A stretch of 64,000 bases of DNA, taken from positions 62,001-126,000 of the forward strand of contig NZ_JAJQQS010000009.1 in assembly GCF_021228125.1 (NCBI RefSeq), written 5' to 3'. The first letter of the stretch is position 1. Each line of letters starts with the position of its first letter. The notes under the pieces are model-generated. The model did no database searches and was not told where the DNA came from. It saw nothing but the letters and a program-made list of their open reading frames with translations. This DNA comes from Streptomyces albireticuli. GTDB taxonomy: Bacteria; Actinomycetota; Actinomycetes; Streptomycetales; Streptomycetaceae. Shown here piece after piece: positions 48,327-56,531 of the stretch. Made by a program: the position numbers and the translations under genes.

Positions 48327-48809
48327 TCAGACGAGGAAGGACTTGGTGAAGCACCGGCTGTCGACGTGGAACCGGTACAGGCCGAACTTCCGCTCGGCCG
48401 GCTCGTAGCCGGAGGAGAGGTACAGGGCGATGGCCTCGGGCTGCATGACGCCGGTCTCCAGCACCATCCGGGTGCGCCCGGCCCGGCGCGCGTCGTCCTC
48501 CAGGGCCGCGAGGATCTTCCGGGCGAGCCCGCGCCCGCGCGCACCCCGGACGACGTACATCCGCTTCAGCTCGGCGTCCCCGTCGGCGTAGCCCTCCTCG
48601 CCCGCCTCCTGGGACCGCCAGCCGCCGGTGGCGACGGGGGAGCCGTCCTCGTCGTAGGCGATGAGATATAGGCCACGCGGCGGGTCGAACTGCGCCGGGT
48701 CCATGGGGGTGAGGTCGCCGTCGCCGTAGCGTTCCACGTACTCCTGCTGCACCTGGTCAGTGAGCTTCACGGCGTCCGGGTGATCGTAAGTGGCAGTCAC
48801 GATGCGCAT
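48327..48809 (-). CDS. GNAT family N-acetyltransferase
   Basis: 160 residues from ATG 48807-48809 (MRIVTATYDHPDAVKLTDQVQQEYVERYGDGD). Core GNAT elements: YLIAYDEDGSPVATGGWR, ELKRMYVVRGARGRGLARKILAALEDDARRAGRTRMVLETG (acetyl-CoA loop RGARGRGLA), and AIALYLSSGYEPAERKFG. Substrate unknown. Divergent from exonuclease III with about 67 bases between. Confidence 0.85.
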   Translation of the reverse strand: MRIVTATYDHPDAVKLTDQVQQEYVERYGDGDLTPMDPAQFDPPRGLYLIAYDEDGSPVATGGWRSQEAGEEGYADGDAELKRMYVVRGARGRGLARKILAALEDDARRAGRTRMVLETGVMQPEAIALYLSSGYEPAERKFGLYRFHVDSRCFTKSFLV

Positions 48810-48876
48810 CGGAAAATCGTACGGGTGTGTGGGGGTTCGGCGGCAGGGGTGTCTTGGAAGTCGGTATCGTGCCGGA

Positions 48877-49674
48877 ATGCTCACCGTGACCTCTGTGAAT
48901 GTGAACGGGCTGCGCGCCGCCGCCAAGAAGGGCTTCGTGGACTGGCTGGCGCAGACCGAGGCCGATGTCGTCTGCCTCCAGGAGGTGCGCGCCGAGGCCC
49001 ACCAGCTCCCCGACGAGGTCCGGGAGCCGGCCGGCTGGCACACGGTGCACGCCCCGGCGGCGGCCAAGGGCCGCGCGGGCGTCTCGATCTACTCGCGCCG
49101 GGAGCCGGAGGCGGTGCGGGTCGGCTTCGGCTCGGCCGAGTTCGACGGCAGCGGCCGCTATGTGGAGATCGACCTGCCGGGCGTCACGGTCGCGAGCCTC
49201 TACCTGCCCTCGGGCGAGGTGGGCACGGAGCGCCAGGACGAGAAGGAACGCTTCATGGCGGAGTTCCTGCCGTACCTGGTCGCGCTCCGCGCGCGGGCGG
49301 CGGCGGACGGCCGTGAGGTGATCGTCTGCGGCGACTGGAACATCGCCCACACCGAGGCCGACCTCAAGAACTGGAAGGCCAACCGCAAGAGCGCCGGCTT
49401 CCTCCCCGAGGAGCGCGCCTGGCTGACCCGCGTCTTCGACGAGGCGGCGTACGTGGACGTCGTCCGCGCCCTCCACCCGGGCGTCGAGGGCCCGTACTCC
49501 TGGTGGTCCTACCGCGGCCGCGCCTTCGACAACGACTCGGGGTGGCGCATCGACTACCAGGTCGTGACGCCGGGGCTGGGGGAGCGCGCGGTGAAGGCGT
49601 ACGTGGAGCGGGCGGCCAGCCATGACCAGCGGTGGTCGGACCACGCGCCGGTGACCGTCGTCTACGGCCAGTAG
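48877..49674 (+). CDS. xthA: exodeoxyribonuclease III
   Basis: 265 residues, ATG 48877. EEP-family motifs in order: LTVTSVNVNGLRAAAKKG, DVVCLQEVRAE (metal Glu), RAGVSIYSR, VASLYLPSGEVG, VIVCGDWNIAHTEADLKN (catalytic Asp/Asn), GWRIDYQVVTPGL and SDHAPVTVVYGQ (final Asp-His). It is an AP endonuclease and 3'-5' exonuclease of base excision repair. Confidence 0.92.
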   Translation: MLTVTSVNVNGLRAAAKKGFVDWLAQTEADVVCLQEVRAEAHQLPDEVREPAGWHTVHAPAAAKGRAGVSIYSRREPEAVRVGFGSAEFDGSGRYVEIDLPGVTVASLYLPSGEVGTERQDEKERFMAEFLPYLVALRARAAADGREVIVCGDWNIAHTEADLKNWKANRKSAGFLPEERAWLTRVFDEAAYVDVVRALHPGVEGPYSWWSYRGRAFDNDSGWRIDYQVVTPGLGERAVKAYVERAASHDQRWSDHAPVTVVYGQ

Positions 49675-49808
49675 CCCGGCGAGAGGGCGGGCGGGGCACG
49701 GTTCGGCCGTGTGCCCCGTACGCCCTCGCGCGCGGCCTGTGCGGCGATAGGCTGCACACGGGCGGTATCCCGCACCAGGAAGCACAGGCCGGACGGAGGA
49801 GGGACACG

Positions 49809-50156
49809 ATGCCCACCGCTGCCATGGGCGAGCCGGGCACCCCGCCCATGCCGGAGAGAACCCCGAAGGCACTCCGCGCGGCCATCGCCCAGCACGCCCC
49901 CCAGCTCCTGCCCGATTTCGACGCGCACTGGAAGCGGTACGTCGCCGACGCGTACGACATCAGCATGGTGCCCGCCTTCATGGCCCGTTGGTGGGGCGAG
50001 TACGCGATCGCTCGCGACCCGCGGCTCGACGCCCACGTCACCGCTCTCGAACACCGTGCCGCCTACGAGTGCGCCGATCCGGCCGAAGCCAAGGCGCTCC
50101 TGGAAGAGGCGTCCGACATCCGCCACATGGCGGCCCGCGCGGAGCCCGGCATGTGA
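49809..50156 (+). CDS. DUF6247 family protein
   Basis: 115 residues, ATG 49809 with GGAGGAGGG upstream. The conserved part is PERTPKALRAAIAQHAPQLLPDFDAHW, DAYDISMVPAFMARWWGEYAIARDP and EHRAAYECADPAEAKALLEEASDIR. All-helical and small; DUF6247 genes are numerous in Streptomyces and sometimes precede a toxin-like gene, but none is seen here. A hairpin terminator lies 65 bases downstream. Confidence 0.75.
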   Translation: MPTAAMGEPGTPPMPERTPKALRAAIAQHAPQLLPDFDAHWKRYVADAYDISMVPAFMARWWGEYAIARDPRLDAHVTALEHRAAYECADPAEAKALLEEASDIRHMAARAEPGM

Positions 50157-50501
50157 CAGTCGGGTTCATGGGCCCGCCCCGGCAGATGGATCGGGCCTTC
50201 GCCGCGACCCCGGGCCTCCGCCCGGCCTGAACGGCCGGGTGGGGGTTTCGCTTTCCGGGGTGCTCGTGGGGGCGATCGCCTATACCCGGTCGTTGTGCCT
50301 CGTCGGACAGTGGACTCTTGCGAGTGAGCAGTCACCGTCGCCCGATCCCTGCACGGCCGTGTCCGCGCACTGGTTAGGTGCCGCGACAAGATCCTTAGTC
50401 CAACACGCGCATAGTCGCGTCCTGGCATGGACGCTCATGCATAGACCCTCGTAACGTCGTCGGCAGTCGGCCCAACAGGGCCTACGGTCAAGGGGGTTCG
50501 C
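50157..50501. other. 345-base gap before the DUF6879 copy 3 group
   Basis: Holds the hairpin at 50221-50239 and then about 260 bases of lower GC than the neighbouring genes. TACGGT about 25 bases before the next start is a weak -10 candidate. No gene or RNA is recognised. Confidence 0.4.
50221..50239 (+). terminator. short hairpin terminator after the DUF6247 gene
   Basis: CCCGGCC-TGAAC-GGCCGGG, followed after a G run by TTTCGCTTTCC. Confidence 0.5.
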
Positions 50502-50711
50502 ATGTCCGGACGCGCGGCGCTCACCCGTCTCACCGGTAACGGCGATGGTGAATGCGGAGAAAAGGACTGCCCGAACGTGTACCGCACGGCGACAGGATCG
50601 TTCGTGGTGCAGGGCAACGTGTCCGACGCCTTCACTCCGCCTCGCGGTGAGGGGCTCGTGGAGGTTCCCGAGAGCGTTCTCAAGGAGGCTTTCCGTGCTC
50701 TTGGCTGGTGA
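50502..50711 (+). CDS. small conserved protein upstream of DUF6879
   Basis: 69 residues, ATG 50502 with AAGGGGG upstream. GECGEKDCPNVYRTATGSFVVQGNVSDAF and GEGLVEVPESVLKEAFRAL are typical of short Streptomyces proteins that precede DUF6879 genes; the two Cys pattern CGEKDC is constant. It overlaps the next gene by 17 bases in another frame, so the pair is translationally linked. Function unknown. Confidence 0.7.
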   Translation: MSGRAALTRLTGNGDGECGEKDCPNVYRTATGSFVVQGNVSDAFTPPRGEGLVEVPESVLKEAFRALGW

Positions 50712-51207
50712 AGAGTGGAACAGGTGCTTCGACTTCATGCGGTCGGAGGCGTGGCGCCTGGAGACGCTGCCCGTCTACACCATGCCTCAAGAAGTCGAAA
50801 AGATGGATCGCTTCCTGGCCGGCGAGAAATCCCCCGACGACTACTGGTCGAGCTGGATGAGTGAGGTCCGGGGGTGGAGCGAGGGGGGCAAGAGGGTCGG
50901 GCGGGTTCACATCGTGACTCGCCCTCTCTCTGAATACCTGCGATTCGAGTTCGAGTACTACTACCGGCACCACATCAAGGCCGGTGAGGATATCCGCATC
51001 CTCGACGTGACGGAACGGGAGAATCCGCTGCCAGGAGTCCCGGACTTCTGGATGTTCGACCGATCCAAGGTGGTTCTCATGAATTACCGTCCGGATGGCA
51101 CGCAGATCAGCCGCGAGCTGCATGATGGAGACGTCGGTCGGTTCGTCGAATACCAGCGGATCGCGGTGTCCGAGTCCGTTCCGTTCCTGGAGTACACGGG
51201 AGGGTGA
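50695..51207 (+). CDS. DUF6879 family protein (copy 3)
   Basis: 170 residues from GTG 50695, set by AAGGAGG six bases upstream, inside the end of the previous gene. FDFMRSEAWRLETLPVY, GKRVGRVHIVTRPLSEYLRFEFEYYYRHHIKAGEDIRILDV and GVPDFWMFDRSKVVLMNY align with the two other copies in the window, though it is the most divergent. Its stop overlaps the GTG of the XRE gene (GTGA), forming a three-gene unit. Confidence 0.8.
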   Translation: MLLAGEEWNRCFDFMRSEAWRLETLPVYTMPQEVEKMDRFLAGEKSPDDYWSSWMSEVRGWSEGGKRVGRVHIVTRPLSEYLRFEFEYYYRHHIKAGEDIRILDVTERENPLPGVPDFWMFDRSKVVLMNYRPDGTQISRELHDGDVGRFVEYQRIAVSESVPFLEYTGG

Positions 51208-52040
51208 CGCTCCATCCCGAGCAGATGGGCCAGTCCAAGCAGGATCTGGCGGCCATGCTCAAGGACGTACGCAAGCGGGCCGGGCTCTCCGGAGACCGGC
51301 TCGCCAAGCGCTGCAACATGTCTCAATCCAAGATCAGCAGGATCGAGAACGGGAAGGTCCTCGCGAGCATCATCGATGTCGAACGCATCCTGAGGGCGAC
51401 CGACGCCCCGCAGGAGCTGATCGATGAGGCGACGGCTCTCGCGAGGACCGCCCATACCGAATGGCAGGATCTGCGGTCGCTTCGCCGCCGAGGGCTCCAT
51501 CAGAAGCAGCAGGAGCTGGCCGGCCTGGAGTCCTCGTCATCCGAGTTCAGATACTTTCTGCTGTCGATGATTACTGGGCTCCTGTCCACGCCGGAGTACA
51601 TCAAAGCCAGCCTTTCTCACCTGCAGGGCGATCAGAGCAGGCTGATCACGAAGAAGCTGGACCGTCAGGAGATCCTGTACGACACGACCAAGAAGTTCAC
51701 TTTTCTCCTGTCGGAGTTGGCCGTCAAATGGCCTCTCGTTCCCGCCCCGGCCATGGCCATGCAGCTGGACCGGCTGGTCTCGGTGTCGAGACTTCCCAAC
51801 GTGAAACTGGGAGTCGTCCCGGCCAGGGGGCACATTCCGGTTGCCCCGATGGACACATTTACGATCTATGACACGACCCTGACCACAGTGGAGACGACTG
51901 CCGGGATTCTCGTACTGAGGGACTCCCGGGATGTGGCCGCACATCTGGAACTGTTTTCCGTCATGGAACGACATGCTCTTCTCGGGGACGATGCCCGAAC
52001 CTTCTTGAGGGAGTGCGCAGACGCCGCTCGTGATCTTTAA
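51204..52040 (+). CDS. XRE-family regulator with DUF5753-type C-terminal domain
   Basis: 278 residues from GTG 51204 (ATG 51225 is an alternative). HTH_31 at about 15-70 (LAAMLKDVRKRAGLSGDRLAKRCNMSQSKISRIENGKV). The C-terminal part carries FRYFLLSMITGLLSTPEYIKASL, RQEILYDTTKKFTFLLSELAVKWPL, MAMQLDRLVSVSRLPNVKLGVVPARG and FTIYDTTLTTVETTAGILVL, the pattern of Scr1-type regulators. GC is lower than in the flanking core genes, consistent with an accessory origin. It ends the DUF6879 unit and is followed by a DUF397 protein. Confidence 0.82.
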   Translation: MTLHPEQMGQSKQDLAAMLKDVRKRAGLSGDRLAKRCNMSQSKISRIENGKVLASIIDVERILRATDAPQELIDEATALARTAHTEWQDLRSLRRRGLHQKQQELAGLESSSSEFRYFLLSMITGLLSTPEYIKASLSHLQGDQSRLITKKLDRQEILYDTTKKFTFLLSELAVKWPLVPAPAMAMQLDRLVSVSRLPNVKLGVVPARGHIPVAPMDTFTIYDTTLTTVETTAGILVLRDSRDVAAHLELFSVMERHALLGDDARTFLRECADAARDL

Positions 52041-52137
52041 GCCAGGACGTGAATAGAGCTGGTCTTGTGACTGGCGCGGATCCACGATGTGGGAGCACTT
52101 CTGCGGAAACCGTCCTACTCCCTCAGGAAGGCTCATT

Positions 52138-52362
52138 GTGACCGATCTGTACGGCCTGCCTCTCGAAGACGTCCGGTTCATGAAGGCGTGCGGTGGCAAC
52201 ACGCACCCGGACGGCGAATCGTGCGTCACTCTCGCCCGTATCGGAGCCGGCGTCTACGCCCTCGGTGACAGCAAGCGGCCCGGCGCGGAGCCGCTGAGGT
52301 TCACTCTCGCGGAACTGGACGCGGCCGGTATCGATCCGGCCCGTTTCGGGCTCTCGGCCTGA
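52138..52362 (+). CDS. DUF397-like small protein
   Basis: 74 residues from GTG 52138, with AGGAAGG seven bases upstream. FMKACGGNTHPDGESCVTLARIGAGVYALGDSKRPGAEPLRFTLAELDA keeps the DUF397 landmarks (small Gly/Ser part, SCVxLA, GDSKxP, PLxFT). DUF397 proteins accompany Scr1-type XRE regulators and are proposed antagonists or partners of them. It is the downstream neighbour of such a regulator here. Confidence 0.72.
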   Translation: MTDLYGLPLEDVRFMKACGGNTHPDGESCVTLARIGAGVYALGDSKRPGAEPLRFTLAELDAAGIDPARFGLSA

Positions 52363-52443
52363 CCCCTCGATACGCGGCCCTCGCCTTCCCGCTGCGGGAG
52401 CGCGGGGGCCGCCCCCATCAGCGTTCCGGGAAGGGCTGCGGCT

Positions 52444-52941
52444 GTGCATTTCCACGGTTATCTCTGGGTGGGCGACAAAGCCGAGTTCGACAGGGAGAGT
52501 GCGCGGCGGCCTCCCTCCCCGACGCCTCCGACGGACACCAGCCCGCCGGATGTGCGGGAGCGGTACCGACAGGCCACGGCGGAGTGGCGGGTGACCGGTC
52601 TGCCCCCGCTGGAGACGGCGTACTGGCTGGTGAAGCCCGCCGCGCTGATCCAGGGCACTTGGGACGAGCCCAAGGAAGCCGCGGACTGGCTCGGGGAGCG
52701 GCTCGCGGAGCATGCGCCACGCTTCGTCCCGGCTGCCGACCGTGACGCCGCCCGGCTCGCCGGGAGGACCGCTCACGCGGTCGCGACCCTCGGGTGGGGC
52801 GGGGACATCTCCCTCGGCCACTACCTACGGCGCCCGCTCTTCCTCAGCCTCGCCGTGGTGGCCTGCTCGCCCAACCGCGCGCATTCTGAACTGGAATGCC
52901 CACTGGCCCGAGGCCTGCGTGGTCGCCGCGCAGGTACGTAA
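52444..52941 (+). CDS. hypothetical protein
   Basis: 165 residues from GTG 52444. MHFHGYLWVGDKAEFDRESARRPPSPTPP, then YRQATAEWRVTGLPPLETAYWLVKPAALIQGTWDEPKEAADWLGERLAEHAPRF. It looks like a conserved Streptomyces protein without a known domain; the C-terminus (GRRAGT) may be frame run-on. No membrane segment is convincing. Confidence 0.55.
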   Translation: MHFHGYLWVGDKAEFDRESARRPPSPTPPTDTSPPDVRERYRQATAEWRVTGLPPLETAYWLVKPAALIQGTWDEPKEAADWLGERLAEHAPRFVPAADRDAARLAGRTAHAVATLGWGGDISLGHYLRRPLFLSLAVVACSPNRAHSELECPLARGLRGRRAGT

Positions 52942-53007
52942 ATGAGTCACTCGCTCTTGTGACGGTCGTCTACGATCCGACCCAGCACATCCACCTGGGA
53001 GGACCCC

Positions 53008-54177
53008 GTACCGAAGCACATATGGCCCGAGCCGGCCGGCCGGACCGACACCCCCGCGTTCGCCCTGGTCAGGACCGAGGACAAGACGGAATGGGGCGTC
53101 TGCGCGGACGTCTCCGGGCTGTTCGCGGACCCTTGCCGCGCGGCATACCGGCTGACCGGATGCGCCCCCTCCGGGCCCTTGCGGGAAGCGCTGACGGGTG
53201 GCGCGAACCGGCTCGGTGACATCTGGGTGGCGCCGCGGCCCGACGAGCTGCATCCGGCGGGGTCGGAGCGGATCGACGCCTGGCACCTGGCGGACGTGCG
53301 GGTGGTCGACCACCGGCCGCACGCCGGGGACGCCGCGCTGTGGGACATCGTCATCGAAGGCGCGGACGGCTACGTGGACCCGCCCGACGACCCGTACTTC
53401 GGGGCGGGCCTGATGCTGCACGACGAGCGCGAACCACTCGGAACCTGCGGGGACTTCACCGAGCTCGACCCGCCGGACGACGAGCCGGCCCCCGCCCCCC
53501 TGCGGCTGATCGGCTGCGCCCCCGGCGCCGCGCTCCAGGAGGCCCTCGCCACCGGCACCAAGAGCGCGCTGCGCCTCGGAGAGGCGCTCCTGGTCGCCCT
53601 GGACCGGACCGGCGCCGAGCTGACCGACCGCCACGTCAACGCCGAGGTGGCCGCGTGGCGCCCGTCGGCCCTCGGCCCCGGGCTGATCGACATCGACCTC
53701 ACCGAAGCGCTCCGGGAGACGGTCCCGGTGTTCGCCCGGCCGCTCTGGGAGCGCCGTATCGACGGCTGCCCCAGGGAGCCCAACGCCTGGGCCGGGTACG
53801 GAACCGCCGACCGCCAGGCGTGGCTCGACCTCGTACGGGAACATGGTTGCCGAGGCCGCAGTACCCCGGACCGCCCGGCCGGGACCGTCTACCGCATGGA
53901 CGGGCGGCACATCACGGACGTGCCGGGCCTGTACCTGGCCCTCGGTGAGGCCGTCAACGGCCCCGGCGGGTACTTCGGCGGCTGCTTCGGGGCGGTGCAC
54001 GACTGCCTGAGGGGAAACTTCGGGGCTACCGCTCCCTTCACCCTCGTCTGGGAGGACTCCGACGTCGCACGGCGCGGCCTGGCCCGGGTGCTGAGCCCAC
54101 AGGGCGAGCGGTACAGCTACTTCGACGAGATGGTGCTCGAACTGACGGAGAGACGCGTGGAGGTCATCCTCCGCTGA
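53008..54177 (+). CDS. barstar-fold family protein, start codon unclear
   Basis: About 390 residues if counted from 53008. GGGAGG lies at ribosome-site spacing before a GTA (53008-53010), not a normal start; the next TTG at 53179 would remove conserved-looking FALVRTEDKTEWGVCADVSGLF. The middle repeats a pattern (YRLTGCAPSGPLREAL / LRLIGCAPGAALQEAL). The C-terminal 90 residues match barstar: DGRHITDVPGLYLALGEAVNGPGGYFGGCFGAVHDCLRGNF and TLVWEDSDVARRGL. Barstar-like proteins inhibit RNases; no RNase gene is adjacent. The 3' end overlaps the convergent XRE gene by 14 bases. Confidence 0.65.
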   Translation, partial: VPKHIWPEPAGRTDTPAFALVRTEDKTEWGVCADVSGLFADPCRAAYRLTGCAPSGPLREALTGGANRLGDIWVAPRPDELHPAGSERIDAWHLADVRVVDHRPHAGDAALWDIVIEGADGYVDPPDDPYFGAGLMLHDEREPLGTCGDFTELDPPDDEPAPAPLRLIGCAPGAALQEALATGTKSALRLGEALLVALDRTGAELTDRHVNAEVAAWRPSALGPGLIDIDLTEALRETVPVFARPLWERRIDGCPREPNAWAGYGTADRQAWLDLVREHGCRGRSTPDRPAGTVYRMDGRHITDVPGLYLALGEAVNGPGGYFGGCFGAVHDCLRGNFGATAPFTLVWEDSDVARRGLARVLSPQGERYSYFDEMVLELTERRVEVILR

Positions 54178-54934
54178 CCACGGCAGGCACCCGCACACCC
54201 CGCGACCAGAGTTCCTCGCTGTGCTCGGCGAAGCGGGAGAACATTCCGGCCTCACCGTGGCGGCGCAGGTGCAGCAGGGGCGAGTCGTGGCCGACCAGCC
54301 GGGCCAGGTGCGGCGTGACCAGCGCCTGGTCGTCGAAGCGGAAGACGGACAGCGAGACATGGTTGGTCGCGTCCGTCGCCGACGAGAAGCGGACCTCCAG
54401 CTTCTCCGCCGGGCCGAGTTTCTCCAGATGCTCCAGGGTGATCCTGATACGGGTGGAGACCTGGAGGGCGACGTCCTCGATCCTCTCGCGCTGCCGGGCC
54501 ACCTCCCCGGCGGGGTCGCCGAGAAGGAAGCGGACCCGGCAGCCCTGCTTCAGCTTGCGGCGCAGCGTGCCGACGAAGTCGGGCTGGTCGAGCCAGAGGA
54601 AGTAGTTCGTGAAGCCGGCGAAGAACAGCTCCTCGGTCGCCCCGTCGACCAGTTCGCCCCATACCGTGGACGGGCAGGCCGACCGGTAGGGGTAGCTGTG
54701 GACGATCTCCCTGTCGGTTCCCGCCTTGATGCGCTCCTTGACGGCCTTGGGCCACAACATGTCTTCGTCAACTCCCAACGCTGCACAGGCGTCATGGCGA
54801 TTCCTCGGATGCGGAGTCAGCTCCGGGTCGCTGATCCAGCGCTCGACGGTCTTGCCCGACACTCCGACCCGCAGGGCCAGCTGCCGTGGCGAGAGGCCGG
54901 CGTCAGCCGTAGCCGACCGCAGGGCAGTGTTCAA
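54164..54934 (-). CDS. HTH regulator with phospholipase-D-like/DUF5919-type C-terminal domain
   Basis: 256 residues. The N-terminal HTH covers about 1-60 (LSPRQLALRVGVSGKTVERWISDPELTPHPRNRHDACAALGV). The remainder includes EELFFAGFTNYFLWLDQPDFVGTLRRKLKQGCRVRFLLGDP, VSTRIRITLEHLEKLG and LHLRRHGEAGMFSRFAEHSEELWSRG. This fused layout recurs in Streptomyces; a role in nucleotide or signal recognition is suspected, not known. It overlaps the barstar-like gene end to end. Confidence 0.75.
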   Translation of the reverse strand: MNTALRSATADAGLSPRQLALRVGVSGKTVERWISDPELTPHPRNRHDACAALGVDEDMLWPKAVKERIKAGTDREIVHSYPYRSACPSTVWGELVDGATEELFFAGFTNYFLWLDQPDFVGTLRRKLKQGCRVRFLLGDPAGEVARQRERIEDVALQVSTRIRITLEHLEKLGPAEKLEVRFSSATDATNHVSLSVFRFDDQALVTPHLARLVGHDSPLLHLRRHGEAGMFSRFAEHSEELWSRGVRVPAVVSGG

Positions 54935-55129
54935 GGGCTCCCCCTCGGACGTTTAGGACGTTTCCAAGCTACCGCCCTGACGATCCAACTGTCCCTGGAA
55001 TGCCACTGATACGTCCCGCAAGGGCCCGCATGCTCGGGGTGACGACATACGACCGAACCGAGAGGCGCCCGTCATGAACAGAGCAGCCGAAGTCGGTGCG
55101 CCGAGTCCCGACCGCGTCGATAGGGGGGC

Positions 55130-55348
55130 GTGACCGTGGCCGCCGAATCCGGAGGTGAGATCGCGAAGTGCGAGGGGTGCGACCGCATCGTCCTCTGGCT
55201 GGACGGCCTGACCCCCTGCGAGAAGTGCGAAAAGCCCGTGAGCGTGCTGCTCGCGGCCCCTGTGCGCCGTGGCCGGTCCACGGCCTTGGTGGTCATGGGC
55301 GGCTCGGTACCCACCGACGCTGAGTCGCCCCGCCTTCGGCGCAAATAA
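55130..55348 (+). CDS. small zinc-ribbon-like protein
   Basis: 72 residues from GTG 55130 behind a G-run. IAKCEGCDRIVLWLDGLTPCEKCEKPVSVLLAAPVR has two CxxC knuckles spaced like a rubredoxin-type zinc ribbon. A basic C-terminus follows. No family name known. A hairpin (55421-55448) lies downstream; 54935-55129 holds only the shared promoter area. Confidence 0.5.
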   Translation: MTVAAESGGEIAKCEGCDRIVLWLDGLTPCEKCEKPVSVLLAAPVRRGRSTALVVMGGSVPTDAESPRLRRK

Positions 55349-55420
55349 AGCGTTTGATCGGGCGATATTCGGCTTCTTCTGCGGCGCCACGCCACTTGTT
55401 GCTTCAATCGCCTTGCGCAC

Positions 55421-55448
55421 GGCGCCCGTTCCCGGAAATCCGGGCGCC
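55421..55448. terminator. hairpin between zinc-ribbon and MerR genes
   Basis: GGCGCCCG (55421-55428) pairs with CGGGCGCC (55441-55448) around a 12-base loop, between convergent genes. Confidence 0.45.
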
Positions 55449-55538
55449 GGAGCCGTCACCGCACACCGCACACCCGGCCACCCCCGTCGTGTGGGTCGTA
55501 CTTACGGCATGGGTCCGCCCACACGATCGCCGCCGTCG

Positions 55539-56372
55539 TCAGCCGGGCCGGGCAGGTCCCGGTTCGTCGGCGGCGCCGTGCGCACCGAGCCATTCGTCGA
55601 GTTCGGTGCGCACGCGCCGGTCCATGGCCATGGCCACCTCCGCCTCCACGACCGTGTTGGCCAGGGGGCGCAGCTGGTGGAGGGTCTCGGTGAGGCGGGC
55701 GAGTTCGGCGGGGGGTACGGGGCGGCCCGACGCGGCGCGGGCGAGGGCGTCCGCCAGGACGTGGGTGCGGATCAGGGTCGTGAAGGTCTCCGCGAGGGCG
55801 TCGGCGTGGGCGCGGACCTCGCGGCCGGCGGCCAGCACCGCGGCCAGCGGGACGCCGTGGGCCACCAGGGCCGTCGAGGCGTCGAGCAGCCGGCGGCTGA
55901 TGTGGACGAGCTCGTCGCCCTCCGGCCGGAGGTAGCCGATGTCCACGGAGGCCGTGAGGTTCTCCGGGGTGACCTCGCCGGGGAAGCGGTCGGCCAGTTC
56001 CGCCGGGGTGAGCCGGACCGCGGTCTCCTCCGACCACGGGACGGTGATCGCGGCGCCCGCCAGGCCGAGGAGCTCCCCGACGTCCCGCCCGCACTCGAAC
56101 GCCGTGAGCAGCTCGGCGATGCCGCCCAGCGTGTGGCCGCGCTCCAGGAGCGCCGCGATCGCGCGCAGCCGGGCCAGGTGGTGTCCGCCGTACCACGCGA
56201 TGCGGCCCTCCCGGCGCGGCGGCGGGAGCAGTCTGCGCTCGCGGTAGAAGCGCACCGTGCGGACGGAGACCCCGGCCGCCTCGGCCAGCTCCGCGACCCG
56301 GTACTCGCGCCGCTCGGGCCCGGCGGCACCGCTCGCCGCCACGGCCTCGGGGGCGCCCTCGTCACTCGCCAC
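55539..56372 (-). CDS. MerR-family transcriptional regulator
   Basis: 277 residues. The winged helix of MerR lies at about 23-92 (YRVAELAEAAGVSVRTVRFYRERRLLPPPRREGRIAWYGGHHLARLRAIAALLERGHTLGGIAELL), then a long C-terminal effector region (about 110-277) without the Cys of metal sensors. It is divergent from a flavin monooxygenase/SDR pair and probably controls it in response to an organic compound. Confidence 0.85.
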   Translation of the reverse strand: MASDEGAPEAVAASGAAGPERREYRVAELAEAAGVSVRTVRFYRERRLLPPPRREGRIAWYGGHHLARLRAIAALLERGHTLGGIAELLTAFECGRDVGELLGLAGAAITVPWSEETAVRLTPAELADRFPGEVTPENLTASVDIGYLRPEGDELVHISRRLLDASTALVAHGVPLAAVLAAGREVRAHADALAETFTTLIRTHVLADALARAASGRPVPPAELARLTETLHQLRPLANTVVEAEVAMAMDRRVRTELDEWLGAHGAADEPGPARPG

Positions 56373-56531
56373 GCCCGCAGCCTATGCCTTTACGTCCACG
56401 AGGGAAGCCCTTCCGAACCGCCGGTAACTTCCTTGCCCCGGGCCCCTATCGCTCCTCCGTCCGCTGTCCTACGCTCCCACCGTGCCAGCAATCACTGGCG
56501 CGGTCGACGCGAGAGACCGGAAGGCGGCGGC

